Below, in pieces: positions 1 to 9,959 of a DNA stretch of 64,000 bases. Numbering within the stretch: position 1 is the stretch's first letter; the number at the start of each line of letters is the position of its first letter. Source of the DNA: Trichomonas vaginalis G3 (taxonomy: Eukaryota; Parabasalia; Trichomonadida; Trichomonadidae); NCBI RefSeq assembly GCF_026262505.1, contig NC_067203.1, forward strand, positions 4,650,001 to 4,714,000, read 5' to 3'. The notes beneath the pieces are model-generated. The model ran no database searches, was not told the origin of the DNA, and worked only from the letters and a program-made list of their open reading frames with translations. Made by a program: the position numbers and the translations under genes.

Positions 1-539
1 GATTTTTCGAAAGAAATATTGAAAGCAAAGCATTTATTAAGAATTTGTTGTGAAATGAATACACTTCGATAAGATATTAGATCAGTTTGTTACTTGGCAA
101 AATTAGAGCTGAAGTCATGTTCATAAATGAAGAAAATGTCTTAGCTATAGCAAACGGTTGTAATGTATTTGAAATATTAATAGTCTTATTGTAATCTGAT
201 ATCAATGCGATCATAGATATTTTTTGTGAAAGTATTTCGGAAATTATGTAATTTGTAAGGATATTGAGGAGCTCTAAAGTAAAAGATTAATTAGGCATGT
301 GATAACAAAGAACTTGTTATAGAGGAAAATCTAGAATTTTAGAATTTACAAAATTCATCTGTAACCAAATGGGCATATTGTGAGTCATTTAAGGTATGAT
401 GGAACACCAATGAGGCATTAGATCAATGTGATACATTAGAAGTTTGTGCGGAAAGTCTGGTTAAGAAAAGATGAAAATGTGAAATGATAATACAATATTT
501 CTCTCAATTTTTCAAAAACTATTTGCATATTGTTTGGGA
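1..539. other. Gene-free AT-rich stretch
   Basis: I see no gene here. The stretch is AT-rich with stops in all frames and no recognisable protein similarity by eye. It lies upstream of the hairpin cluster that starts at 540. Confidence 0.5.
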
Positions 540-558
540 AGCGGCGCTTCACGCCGCT
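540..558. repeat. Short-loop GC-rich hairpin 1
   Basis: A perfect 7-bp stem AGCGGCG/CGCCGCT encloses a 5-nt loop in otherwise AT-rich DNA. It is the first of five hairpins between 540 and 1110. No function is known to me. Confidence 0.7.
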
Positions 559-709
559 AATTATATTTTGAGATCAACTTTGGTTGTTTGTTCGGCAAAC
601 TTATTTCAACGAATTACGATTTGCAATCAGATGTAACGTAATGATATCAGATTGATTTTGACTTTTGATAATAAAAAATTATTAGATAATTTGAAAAGTT
701 ATTTTCTTC

Positions 710-744
710 GCTATTTGATTGGCGCAAAGCGCCAATCAAATAGC
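710..744. repeat. Perfect 16-bp hairpin 2
   Basis: The arm GCTATTTGATTGGCGC (710-725) and its exact reverse complement (729-744) are separated by a 3-nt loop AAA. The GC core GGCGC-AAA-GCGCC has the same layout as the inner stem of the Maverick terminal hairpins later in the window. Confidence 0.85.
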
Positions 745-897
745 TCAGATTAATAATATGATATTATTTTAAATATGATGAAAATTTTTGAGTGAAAACT
801 ATCAAAACTAAGTCTTAAAAAATAGATATTTAAAAATGGTTTTTGATTGTTACACTACTTGTGAAAAAATGTCGATTAATCTTCTATATATATATAT

Positions 898-928
898 CAT
901 CTATCGGCGCGCTCCGCGCGCCGATAGA
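898..928. repeat. Perfect 14-bp hairpin 3
   Basis: The arm CATCTATCGGCGCG (898-911) and its exact complement (915-928) enclose a 3-nt loop CTC. It follows a TATATATA run. An apparent reading frame starting at its right arm is not supported as a gene. Confidence 0.85.
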
Positions 929-1026
929 TGAATGACAAGGCTGTCATGCACCAGTGTGTTATAACAGATCGATTTTATTTGAAATTTCATAAATTAATAA
1001 TTATAATAAATTTGATATTCAGAGAC

Positions 1027-1110
1027 GGCGCTACGCGCCTTTTAGCATTCTGGGCACTTACGTGCTCAGAATGCAAGATTGAGAAATTTGAAACTTCGTT
1101 TCAAATTTCT
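1027..1110. repeat. Three adjacent short hairpins
   Basis: Three hairpins follow one another: GGCGC-TAC-GCGCC (1027-1039); a 13-bp stem with one G-T pair starting GCATTCTG (1045-1057 with 1062-1074); and a perfect 13-bp stem AGAAATTTGAAAC (1082-1094 with 1098-1110), each with a 3-4-nt loop. The close packing suggests repeated hairpin formation or insertion at one locus. Confidence 0.8.
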
Positions 1111-1179
1111 GCCATGCTGTTATGGAAAAAGAAAGTCAGTACAAAGAAAATTTTTGAAATTGAGAATAAAAATAATATC

Positions 1180-1345
1180 GTGATTTTTTGTGATATATGG
1201 ATTTTTTAGAAGATTTTAGAGATTGAAGTCTCAATTTATAAAAATTTTTTAAATTGAGAGGAATTTTAATGATATGATTTTATTTGATATTTGGATTTTT
1301 CAGAAGATTTTAGAGATGTCAGTCTCAATTTAAAAAAATTTACAA
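1180..1345. repeat. Imperfect direct repeat, about 50 bp
   Basis: A segment with GATATATGGATTTTTTAGAA followed by AGATTTTAGAGA and a GTCTCAATTTA tail (about 1190-1235) recurs with small changes at about 1286-1335. It lies in gene-free DNA between the hairpins and the first gene. No function is inferred. Confidence 0.5.
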
Positions 1346-1867
1346 AAAATGATCGTAAAATAATCGTTTTTGTTCAAATCCTTTTCATTTCGGGAAATTG
1401 AAGTTAAATATCAAAGAGATGGTCTATGCTTATGTTAAATCAAATCATTAAAAAGTGTTTTGATGACTTTTTCTAACCGCAAATTGTCACTTTTTGATGT
1501 TTTAAAATTATTATATATCCTATATGCATATAAGATGCAAATTAATATTAAAACTCCAAAATCGATTTTTGAGAGAATCAAATTTATCACATCTCATCGT
1601 TGTTCCGAATTAATATTTTATTTGTAATGTACATATTATCACAATTATATTTATCATATTAAAATTCAAAAATAATTTTTGAGTTTCAGATCTCCCTAAT
1701 TTCCTATATAAATATATGTTTATTTTTTAAAAAATAGAATGTCCAATTATTGATAAAAATCGATCCGCATTTCATGCTTTTAATTCTATATATATAACCC
1801 ATCTATGTAAACCTCGATGTCACTTTTGCTAAAAAATAAGTTCGTTTTTTTGTCAAGTAACTTGATC
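1346..1867. promoter_or_regulatory. Upstream region with GTCACTTTT motifs
   Basis: GTCACTTTTT occurs near 1487 and TGTCACTTTTG at 1818-1828. TCACTTT fits the trichomonad initiator consensus TCA-Y-T-W. If the second copy is the transcription start, the ATG at 1817 is upstream of the transcript and the ATG at 1868 becomes the start of the large downstream gene. The rest is AT-rich with no gene seen. Confidence 0.45.
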
Positions 1868-4800
1868 ATGAACAATTCCGGTGATAATGCTCAAAACCGG
1901 TCGGAACTTGATCAGTACTTAGATGAAGCAGAAGATGTTCATGGCGGCACTTCATTAATGGTGCAATCATTACTTGATGAAAACGCTTCATCAGATAAAT
2001 ATTCAAGGTTACAGTACCAATTAGCAAATAAAGGTGTTGAAGCATTACAAAATGCTGCTGCAACTAAGATCCAAAAGACTTTTCGTATGTATGTAATACA
2101 TAAAAAGTATCGAAACATTTATGAATCATTAATAAAGGCTAAACGAAATCTAACACGAGCATATTTCAACGTTTTATACTTAAATACGAACATGGGTTCC
2201 CAACAACGTCGTTCAGGTGCTTATAAACAGCTTGTACAAGAATTTAATTCGAGAAATAGCTTCCCTCGTAATTATAAATCAGTATCTGAGTTAACATTTC
2301 GTATTACAGGGCAAACATACATTCCTCGTGAGATTAATGAACAAAATTTAGTTTCATTTGTCAAATTTTTTTACGCAAAATTAATGAGAGATGTATTAAT
2401 GGAGTGGAGGATTGCTCTTTCAAAGGAAAAATCTCGAAAAGAGCTATTAAATCCATTTGATTTCCAAAGATACAGAAGATTCCATTCAAATGTCCAATTT
2501 ATAGCGTTCGGATTATGGCGTGGATGGGCACAAAACAGAGCTCATGGTAAAATTAAAGTTAAATATGTATTCCCGGAATGGAATAATTACATGAAACACA
2601 GAGAAGCAAAATTTGGAAAGATTCAAAAGGCAGATCAGAAGCGAAAAGACTTTATTGGACGTAATGCATTACAAGCATTATCAACACATATGCGTGAAAA
2701 GCACCAATTACAGCAAGATTTGATTGCATCAGATAATTTCCGTCTAAAACAGATAATGCGATTAACTTACCAAGCATGGGCACGCACAATCCTTCAACAT
2801 ACACAGAGATTGATTTTAGAGCACAATATTATTCAAAGATGGCGAACTTTGGCTGCGACAAATTCAAATCTCAGAAAATTACTCAAAATCATGCAGGCCA
2901 GGCACGAACTATACCTCAAACGCCGTACAATAGCCATGTTCCTCGCTAATATCAGGGCTTGCGGCATTACAAGAGCTTACATTTACTGCAAATTACAAGC
3001 AAAACCGAGTTTAGGCCTTTCTTTCGTTTTCAACCTTATGAAGAATGATTACGAAGCAGCCCTAAGCAGTGCATTTGCAGGATGGAGCGCTTACGTCCGC
3101 CGTCGTCGAAATTGGCACAGATTTCTCTTCCAAAACATCAAAACAACCGAATACGATGTTACAAAGAAGAAAGCACTTGCCGCATTTCGTAAGAAAGGAC
3201 CTCCTTACTTAACACCACAGAATTTCACCGCTGATGTCTTCAAGCAAGAGAGTTTGTTGCTTTACGAACGTGTTATGAAATCAAATGGCACGGAAAGGAA
3301 CATTTTCTTGTTGTTGAACGACAAAAAAGCGAATGCCGCACAAAGAAACATTTCCACAGCGAAGAACAGAGTTGATTCTCGTGAATTCTTCTTCAAAGCA
3401 TGGTTGCAGACGAAATACAATCCAAGTTTATTCATAAGAGTCGCAATCATCAACCACATGAAGCGGAAAAGTGAATTTTGTCCTCAAACAGAAGCGGAAA
3501 GGTTCAAAAACTCTTTCCACAGGGCTTTCTATTTCTTACAACAATGCAATTTCGCATCTGCTGCAGGAATGGTTGCTTTGAAAAAAGCGATTCAAGAAAA
3601 CTCCAAAAACGCATTTAATAATAGAAGATGCGTTTTAGCCAGAGATAACTTGATCATCAAAGCACATGCAGCACACGAATCCGCTGAGTTGTACTCGAAA
3701 GAAAACCCGAATTTCAAGGCTTCATCGAATCTTTGTCAATTCGACCAAATTAAAAAATTGACAAATGATTTGACAGCGAACATGAAGCCATTGATCCAAT
3801 TGACAGCCATTTCTCAAAGGGAAGGACTTGCAAATGATCCAAACTTCTCTTTGATCAAAGGTTGCCATTCGAGAATACAATCTTTGAAGCCAACAATTGT
3901 GAATTCGAGAACTGAATATCATCAGAAGCTGAAAAGATTGGAATTCCAACCGATTATCCCTCAGTTTAACAACTTCAAGGGAAAGACTAATACTGACAAT
4001 GTCGGTATTGGCGCCAAGACACAAGTCACGGTCGATTCTTTCACAGCGAACAAAGTTGAAAATGTTTCCATGAAAACATACAACAAAAAACTTTTTTCTG
4101 CTGTTCCGAGAGTCGGAAGAAGAGCGAGGGTTATCAATCACGCCATCAAGAACAAGTTCAATGTTAACATGAACTACGAAGAAGACGAAGAAGAGGACTT
4201 ACTGCCAATGATTAATGTCCAATCCGTTGTCGGATTGAAAGAAAATCTTGGAGTGTCAAATTTGGATTTTACAAGACAATTGTTAGTTTTTTCAAGTCGT
4301 CTTAGTTTGTCAAGTAGTTCATTTAACAGCCAGCTGAGTGTTACAAGCGGAGAGACAGACATCATTGAAGAGAATGATGAAGAAGGAGAAACAAATCCAT
4401 TCAAGAAGAAACACATTTTGAACTTGGACGGTTTTGGCGAAATTGTTGAAGAAAACGAAACTGAAGAAGAAGATTATTACGAAGAAGAAAGCAAAGTAGA
4501 TGCAATTGAGAAACTTAATTTGGATGATGAAGAAAAGAAAACTGTTCATCAAAGCTTGGACCATATTTTCTCTTCTTCAATCACGAGAAATCAGAGTTTT
4601 GAAGAGCTAAACATTGATCCTGACATGTCCACGAAATACAAACAATTTGTTGACATCTTGTTTTCTGATCCAATAGCACTTCAAGACGCAAATCTCGACA
4701 ACGTCAGAAGGATATTGATTGAAAAGGCGGAATACAACGCTCCTATCATGAAAGCTGCTGTTGACACAAACAAATACAAGATGCCAATCTCTAATCTAAC

Positions 4801-7288
4801 AAATGCTTATCGTAAAGAACATTTTCTTTCTGGATCTGATGATGAAAAAGAAGAGGAAGAAGAAGTAAACGATAAGAAAAGTGTCGCTTCAAAGAAAGGC
4901 TTGATTGCACGTCAACAAAGCAAATTCAAGTCGACTGATTCAATTGATGCTGGACAGACATCAATATCATACACATCCAAGAAATACAAGAGTCCTCCAC
5001 CAAAGAAATCAGTCACAAGAATGACAATTGGAAGTCGTGGTTCAATGACAAAAAGTGTCAAATCTGCCGAACCCGATTCAAGCGATGATGATGACGAAAG
5101 ATTATTCAGAGAGCACCAACACGTCATACAACTTGAATCAGACAATAAAACAGCGAAAGTTGAAGAGGAAGAAGATCAAAAAGAATCAGATTCAGAGTCA
5201 CAAAAAGAAGAAGAGAAAGCAAAGGAAGAAGAAGAGAAGAAAGAGGAAGAAAAGAAGGAAGAAAGCGAATACTCATATTCTTATTACGAAGAAGAATCAA
5301 ATGTTGAAGAAGAAGAACTTGAAAGTGATTATTCTTACGAATACTACTACGAAGATGAAACAGAAAGTGTCAATAAATCTGAAGTTTTGTCAACAATTGA
5401 ATCATCTCATACAGGAGAAAGCGAACCAATCAATGAACCAAAACCAGAACAACAAGAAGCACCTGCTTCTACTGATAATGAAACGAAATCAACAGTTTCT
5501 ACTGCAACAACTCCTTCTCATCACATCAAAAAAAAGAGAAGAAAAGAGAAAAGTGTCAAAGATGACAGATCATCAACGCATTCACGTGTTTCTACACATC
5601 ATTCTCGTGCATCTAGTTCTAAACTTAGTACTAAATCCAGTGAGAAAGATACACCTGCAACGCATCGCAGCAGAAGATCAAGAAGAAGACATAAAAGAAA
5701 AGAAGAAACTCCTCCAGAACCAAAGAAATCAATGGACTTCGACAAACTCAACAAAGTCGTGTTCCAATTCGTTGAGAAGTCTGTGAAACACATTGATCTC
5801 GAGAACCTCGTCGAAATTGATCCTGATGCAACAGATGAAGACATGAAGCCAACGAAGATGACAATTTCTAAACCGAAACAAGAGAAACAAAGAAAGAAAT
5901 TGTACGAACCACCTGAAGCACCTGCAGGATATCAACCAAAGGTGTTTGCAAAGAGAATGCCGAAACCAAAGAAAGAGAAGAAGATCATTGTTGACCAGAA
6001 ACAAGATAACATGACGAATTCTATGGAGAAAATCATCCACGAAGGAAACATGTTGAACAAAGTCATTTACAACCAAGGACAAACACAAATTGTACCAAAG
6101 ATTGCAACGAAAAAGCCTCTACCTCCTTTCCCTCCTGAAAAGAACAACGTTGAATACATAAACAATGTTGAAAAGCCTGTCCAACCCGAAAAAACTGAGC
6201 CGAGAAAGAGAAAACCAATGATACAAAACAACAATCAAAAAGAACCAATCGAAGAATTCCCTGATTTCAGTGGTTTCGTCAGAATTGATGATCCTAATGA
6301 ATCAAAGCCAAAGAAACAAGGTCCAAAGATACAACATGGTTTAGGATATAAATCTTATCCTAAGAAACCACCTCTTGAACATTCAGATTTGATGTCTTCA
6401 ATTGAACAAAAATCAATTGCTCCTCAACAAAAAGTGACACAAAAATTGTTGACAACTGTTCCAATCAAGAAACCAATTGTCATCAAGAGCGATGCATTGT
6501 CATTGCACAGTTATAGCAAATCCAGTGCTACGGGCTCTTCGATAACAACTTCTTCTTTGTTGAGTAAGAGTTCATCTCTTAAAAGTGACTTTAATTCGAA
6601 AGCTCTTCGAAGAATTGTCAGACAAATTGTCGATGTCATTGCTACATCTCCTGAAGGAACAACAGAGCTCAAGAGGTTGTACAGGAGATCTGCAATGATG
6701 AGAAGAAAACCAGCTTTCGTTGGTTTGAAAGCTCCAGAATATTCCGTCAACAACCAGTTTTATGATAAAACTCAGTCAGTTTTAATCAGATACACGACGA
6801 GCCAGAATGTCCACAACGCTGCGGAAGAAGTGTTCGAGATCTTCTCCGAGAACACTGAGAACGCACACATCTTGATTGAAGAAGTAGAAAGAGCTCTTGC
6901 TGATATCAAAGAAAGTGAAAAAAGCGTTTTATCGCATCAACCAACGGAAAAGATCGATCCAAGTACACTTCCTCCAAGCATTGCTGTTCAATTGGTTGAT
7001 TTGGATTGGATGGGAACACTTGGTTTGTCTTCTACAGGTGTTGAAATCATGTATAAAGATAACGGAAGAGGTCAATGGAGTGCTGTTTTGGCTCCAAATA
7101 AAAAGAACAATGAAAGAAATGAAAGAAGAGGAAAAGGAAGAAGAAGGAAGAAAGAGTTCTTCTTACAAGGAAGAAGAGAACCAAATGAATTACCTCTCGA
7201 TGAGTTAATGTTAGTTTCACAATACGTTCCGCAAGAAATGGTCAACCAAGTTTTGTCAAAATACGGAAATTTCCATGATAATGAATAA
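1868..7288 (+). CDS. Giant IQ-motif, charged repeat-rich cytoskeletal-type protein
   Basis: An open frame of 1806 codons from the ATG at 1868; an in-frame ATG at 1817 would add 17 residues but coincides with an initiator-like TCACTTTT. About residues 60-85 carry an IQ motif (core IQKTFRMYVIHKK), a calmodulin or centrin binding signature. The next 500 or so residues are helical and basic with spaced tryptophan patches such as FGLWRGWAQN and WSAYVRRRRNW, recalling Sfi1-type centrin-binding repeats. The middle is very rich in Glu, Lys and Ser, and the C-terminal third is basic and proline-rich, then more ordered. No enzyme motif is visible. I infer a scaffold of the mastigont, basal-body or related cytoskeleton, but the family is not recognised with certainty. 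The stop is followed by TAATAATAAAAAT, which fits the UAAA-type polyadenylation signal of trichomonads. Confidence 0.85.
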   Translation: MNNSGDNAQNRSELDQYLDEAEDVHGGTSLMVQSLLDENASSDKYSRLQYQLANKGVEALQNAAATKIQKTFRMYVIHKKYRNIYESLIKAKRNLTRAYFNVLYLNTNMGSQQRRSGAYKQLVQEFNSRNSFPRNYKSVSELTFRITGQTYIPREINEQNLVSFVKFFYAKLMRDVLMEWRIALSKEKSRKELLNPFDFQRYRRFHSNVQFIAFGLWRGWAQNRAHGKIKVKYVFPEWNNYMKHREAKFGKIQKADQKRKDFIGRNALQALSTHMREKHQLQQDLIASDNFRLKQIMRLTYQAWARTILQHTQRLILEHNIIQRWRTLAATNSNLRKLLKIMQARHELYLKRRTIAMFLANIRACGITRAYIYCKLQAKPSLGLSFVFNLMKNDYEAALSSAFAGWSAYVRRRRNWHRFLFQNIKTTEYDVTKKKALAAFRKKGPPYLTPQNFTADVFKQESLLLYERVMKSNGTERNIFLLLNDKKANAAQRNISTAKNRVDSREFFFKAWLQTKYNPSLFIRVAIINHMKRKSEFCPQTEAERFKNSFHRAFYFLQQCNFASAAGMVALKKAIQENSKNAFNNRRCVLARDNLIIKAHAAHESAELYSKENPNFKASSNLCQFDQIKKLTNDLTANMKPLIQLTAISQREGLANDPNFSLIKGCHSRIQSLKPTIVNSRTEYHQKLKRLEFQPIIPQFNNFKGKTNTDNVGIGAKTQVTVDSFTANKVENVSMKTYNKKLFSAVPRVGRRARVINHAIKNKFNVNMNYEEDEEEDLLPMINVQSVVGLKENLGVSNLDFTRQLLVFSSRLSLSSSSFNSQLSVTSGETDIIEENDEEGETNPFKKKHILNLDGFGEIVEENETEEEDYYEEESKVDAIEKLNLDDEEKKTVHQSLDHIFSSSITRNQSFEELNIDPDMSTKYKQFVDILFSDPIALQDANLDNVRRILIEKAEYNAPIMKAAVDTNKYKMPISNLTNAYRKEHFLSGSDDEKEEEEEVNDKKSVASKKGLIARQQSKFKSTDSIDAGQTSISYTSKKYKSPPPKKSVTRMTIGSRGSMTKSVKSAEPDSSDDDDERLFREHQHVIQLESDNKTAKVEEEEDQKESDSESQKEEEKAKEEEEKKEEEKKEESEYSYSYYEEESNVEEEELESDYSYEYYYEDETESVNKSEVLSTIESSHTGESEPINEPKPEQQEAPASTDNETKSTVSTATTPSHHIKKKRRKEKSVKDDRSSTHSRVSTHHSRASSSKLSTKSSEKDTPATHRSRRSRRRHKRKEETPPEPKKSMDFDKLNKVVFQFVEKSVKHIDLENLVEIDPDATDEDMKPTKMTISKPKQEKQRKKLYEPPEAPAGYQPKVFAKRMPKPKKEKKIIVDQKQDNMTNSMEKIIHEGNMLNKVIYNQGQTQIVPKIATKKPLPPFPPEKNNVEYINNVEKPVQPEKTEPRKRKPMIQNNNQKEPIEEFPDFSGFVRIDDPNESKPKKQGPKIQHGLGYKSYPKKPPLEHSDLMSSIEQKSIAPQQKVTQKLLTTVPIKKPIVIKSDALSLHSYSKSSATGSSITTSSLLSKSSSLKSDFNSKALRRIVRQIVDVIATSPEGTTELKRLYRRSAMMRRKPAFVGLKAPEYSVNNQFYDKTQSVLIRYTTSQNVHNAAEEVFEIFSENTENAHILIEEVERALADIKESEKSVLSHQPTEKIDPSTLPPSIAVQLVDLDWMGTLGLSSTGVEIMYKDNGRGQWSAVLAPNKKNNERNERRGKGRRRKKEFFLQGRREPNELPLDELMLVSQYVPQEMVNQVLSKYGNFHDNE

Positions 7289-7629
7289 TAATAAAAATTT
7301 TTTGTTTGTTATGTTTATGAAATTAAGTATACGCTGTTTTTTATTTGACAAATCAAGAAAATCACAAAAATAATTTATGAAAACTCATAGATCAGCTAAT
7401 AATTAAATCAATTTGCGTTTTGAATGATTCCTACTTTAATGCTTTATTTAAATAGACTTAAACTAGAGGCTTTTACCGGGTCGGCAAAGATGTCAGAATT
7501 TACAAAAAGTTCCAAAAACGGAAATAATAATTTAAAATTACAGGTTCAGATGTTTTTGGCTTCCTATTTTGAAATGTAAACTTGTCAAATCTTGTTGATC
7601 TGTTTTCTGAGCAAAAATTGAAAAAGAAC
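7289..7629. other. Intergenic, AT-rich
   Basis: No gene is seen. It holds the 3' end of the upstream gene and the promoter of the WD40 gene. A frame extends upstream of 7630 without an ATG, so the first in-frame ATG was taken as the start. Confidence 0.5.
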
Positions 7630-8931
7630 ATGAAAACAACAATTACATCAGATCTTGGGCCATCAAAAGCTACAATACAAGCCGAAAAGATGCTTGAACA
7701 AGTTGAAAACTTTGTTGCTGCAATCAGTAAGCTCCAACAAGAAGTAGAAAGATTACAGGGTATGAAAGATTTAGCCCAAATTCATTTGAATCAGTATAAG
7801 AAAGATTATGAACTTCTCCACAATGCATATAAGAACGCAAATACATTTGTTAACCAAATTGATAACAGCTCACCTAACTTTTCGTTAATCAACCCTAAAA
7901 AGCCGGATAGTGATAAAGCTGATTCAACTAAAAATGGTGGAAGCCCAGCTGAACCCACAATTTTAACCCCTTATCCTCAATATCAAAATTGCATTACATT
8001 AGATTTTAATTATCAACACGATTCAAAAATTACATGCCTAGCCATTAGTAATTCTGGAGAATTCTTGGCTTTTATTGCATCAGAAAACGTACTTTTAATT
8101 GATATTCCGGAAAAAGTCGTTGTTAAAACATTTCCTTTACCTCAAGATGAGCCTATTAGAGGTGATTCTCGCTGTATTGCATTTTCAAGAGATGATCAGA
8201 TGATTGCAGTTAGTTATAACGATAATTACATCGCAATCTTTGATGCCAATACAGGAGATGTTAAAAAGAAACTCCGTATGCATACAAAAGACGTTTCATC
8301 ATTATTATTTACTAGAGATGGCAAGTATATGATCAGTTCTGGCCAAGATGGATATATTTACAGCTACAGCTATCCGAACTTCGAAGTAATATCATCCCTA
8401 TCGAATCAAATTGACTCTAAGAAGCCTCATCCCATTACAGGTGTTTGCGAAGACAACGATGGAAAAACCTTGTACATTTCATATGTAATTGGGGCCATTT
8501 CAATAGTAGAATATCCAAGCTTAGTATCTAAAATGATTTTCCAGACTCACAGTGATAAATTGATGGGAATTTATTTGGATAAAAATGAAGGATTAATTGC
8601 GACACTTATGAACACAGCAATTAAGATTATCAGGATCACAGATAATATTGATCCTATGAACAGCCTCCAAGGCCATCAAAAAGTTATCATTTCGGGTACA
8701 TTTGCTCCAAATGACCCTATATTTATTTCGGGATCAAAGGATGAGAGCATTATAATGTGGGATTACAAGAACAAGCAGAATCCGAAGATTGCTGAAATTA
8801 AATATCACCAAAATACAGTTTTTGCTGTTGCCCACTCGCCATCTGCACATGAATTCGCTACATGTGATGCAAATGGCCTTGTTTGTTATTGGAAATATGA
8901 TTTTCCTGGAAATCAAGTTCCTATGATTTAA
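7630..8931 (+). CDS. WD40-repeat protein with N-terminal coiled coil (Tup1-like)
   Basis: A 433-residue protein starting at the first in-frame ATG. Residues about 10-85 form a helical coiled coil (KMLEQVENFVAAISKLQQEV onward). A short Ser/Pro linker follows, then five to seven WD40 blades from about residue 125 to the end, including the motifs VSSLLFTRDGKYMISSGQDG, ISGSKDESIIMWDYK and FATCDANGLVCYWKY. This layout is that of Tup1/Groucho-type corepressors, where the coiled coil tetramerises and the propeller binds partners. Prp19 without its U-box is the alternative. Both would act in the nucleus. The stop codon lies in TAAAT, a likely polyadenylation signal. The fold is secure; the specific function is inferred. 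Confidence 0.85.
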   Translation: MKTTITSDLGPSKATIQAEKMLEQVENFVAAISKLQQEVERLQGMKDLAQIHLNQYKKDYELLHNAYKNANTFVNQIDNSSPNFSLINPKKPDSDKADSTKNGGSPAEPTILTPYPQYQNCITLDFNYQHDSKITCLAISNSGEFLAFIASENVLLIDIPEKVVVKTFPLPQDEPIRGDSRCIAFSRDDQMIAVSYNDNYIAIFDANTGDVKKKLRMHTKDVSSLLFTRDGKYMISSGQDGYIYSYSYPNFEVISSLSNQIDSKKPHPITGVCEDNDGKTLYISYVIGAISIVEYPSLVSKMIFQTHSDKLMGIYLDKNEGLIATLMNTAIKIIRITDNIDPMNSLQGHQKVIISGTFAPNDPIFISGSKDESIIMWDYKNKQNPKIAEIKYHQNTVFAVAHSPSAHEFATCDANGLVCYWKYDFPGNQVPMI

Positions 8932-9257
8932 ATATTTTTTTGTTCTAAAGATTAAAATAATATTATAATATTTGACGATGTTTTATATCAAAATACATTA
9001 CTATTATATATCTTTGTTTGAATTATAAAAAATATATGAAAAATAAAATCATTTGGAGGTATGTAAGTATAACAAAACAAGTTTATTTTGCTTTGGTAGT
9101 TGCGTTTGAGTCTAAAAATGAATGAAACAAGAAAATATATTTTGAAATTAAAAATAAGTAATTTCAAAGACCAAAAATATTACTATCTATGTATAATTGA
9201 TGTATTCATAAAGAATACTTCTCGACTGGTCACTTTCCTTGGAAAAATAATGAAAAA
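8932..9257. other. Intergenic between convergent genes
   Basis: AT-rich spacer between a plus-strand and a minus-strand gene ending toward each other. A 61-codon frame inside it has low-complexity composition and is not supported as a gene. Confidence 0.5.
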
Positions 9258-9608
9258 TTATAAGAAAAGCATTGGCCATCTATAATTATCGATCATATAG
9301 TAGCACTTATATGCAATACGTAAAGTCCAAGTACCGGCATTGATTGTAAGAAAAGATATGATAAATAAGACAATTCTATTTGAGCTAAATTGTGCATAAA
9401 ATGGGCCAAATGAAAGTAAGAACATTGTAGCGCAAGAAATACCGATAAGAATTAAAATGATTGCTACGACAATTGACTTTATTGCAGGCCAGGGAATTTT
9501 CGGACGCTGAACCTGCGATTTTGGAATATCGCCGGTTCTGATATCAGGTCTTAATGGTCTTGGACCAAGAAGACTCTCTTCATCATCAAGTTTTCTTCTA
9601 TGAAACAT
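9258..9608 (-). CDS. TMEM230/DUF872-like small membrane protein
   Basis: A 116-residue protein with a charged N-terminus containing a LL pair (EESLLGPRPLRP), then IPWPAIKSIVVAIILILIGI as first membrane segment, a short loop, a second membrane segment (VLFIISFLTINAGTWTLRIA) and a short tail with YRW. The KIPW(K/A)AI entry into the first helix, the HLRIAYY-like exit (here TLRIAYKCYY) and the length match the TMEM230/TMEM134 (DUF872) family of endomembrane trafficking proteins. It is divergent from the RING gene next door, with starts 63 bp apart, so the two share a promoter region. Confidence 0.75.
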   Translation of the reverse strand: MFHRRKLDDEESLLGPRPLRPDIRTGDIPKSQVQRPKIPWPAIKSIVVAIILILIGISCATMFLLSFGPFYAQFSSNRIVLFIISFLTINAGTWTLRIAYKCYYMIDNYRWPMLFL

Positions 9609-9671
9609 TTTTAAATAAATTAAAAAGGGGGGAATACCAAGAAAAAAAATTTGTCAATTAAAATTTTGGAA

Positions 9672-9959
9672 ATGTCTCAAGATGTTATCGACCTTACGGC
9701 CGATGACTCTTCAGATGGTGAACCAAATATGAGGCCTAGGAAATTACATCCTATAAAGCTACCGCCTTTGCCTCAAACTGAAGATTTTGGTGATTTAACG
9801 TGTAAAGTTTGCCTGACCAACAAGATAAATCTAATCACTTATCCTTGTTCGCATGCATGCATGTGCTATGAATGTTTTAAGGCATTACCGATTCCAAAAC
9901 AATGCCCAGTTTGTAGAAAATACATTACAAGATGCGTTTTTGTGATTTTCCCGAACTAA
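9672..9959 (+). CDS. Small SIM-plus-RING protein, possible SUMO-targeted ubiquitin ligase
   Basis: A 95-residue protein from the first in-frame ATG. Residues 5-9 (VIDLT) followed by acidic DDSSDGE form a textbook SUMO-interacting motif. A C-terminal RING-HC domain has candidate zinc ligands C44, C47, C59, H61, C65, C68, C78 and C81, with the MGRN1/XIAP-like spacing. RING domains recruit E2 enzymes for ubiquitin transfer. SIM plus RING is the minimal plan of RNF4-type ligases that act on SUMO-modified nuclear proteins. The RING is clear; the SUMO link is an inference from the short motif. The start lies 63 bp from that of the divergent TMEM230-like gene. Confidence 0.8.
   Translation: MSQDVIDLTADDSSDGEPNMRPRKLHPIKLPPLPQTEDFGDLTCKVCLTNKINLITYPCSHACMCYECFKALPIPKQCPVCRKYITRCVFVIFPN

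Noticed and set aside
928-1209. A 93-codon plus-strand frame starting in a hairpin arm
   Set aside because: It runs through three hairpins and has no protein-like composition; the hairpins explain the sequence better.
5055-5786. A 243-codon frame inside the giant IQ gene
   Set aside because: It is an out-of-frame shadow of a Lys/Glu-rich region with low-complexity composition.
9100-9285. A 61-codon plus-strand frame between convergent genes
   Set aside because: Low complexity, no start context, and its end overlaps the TMEM230-like gene.
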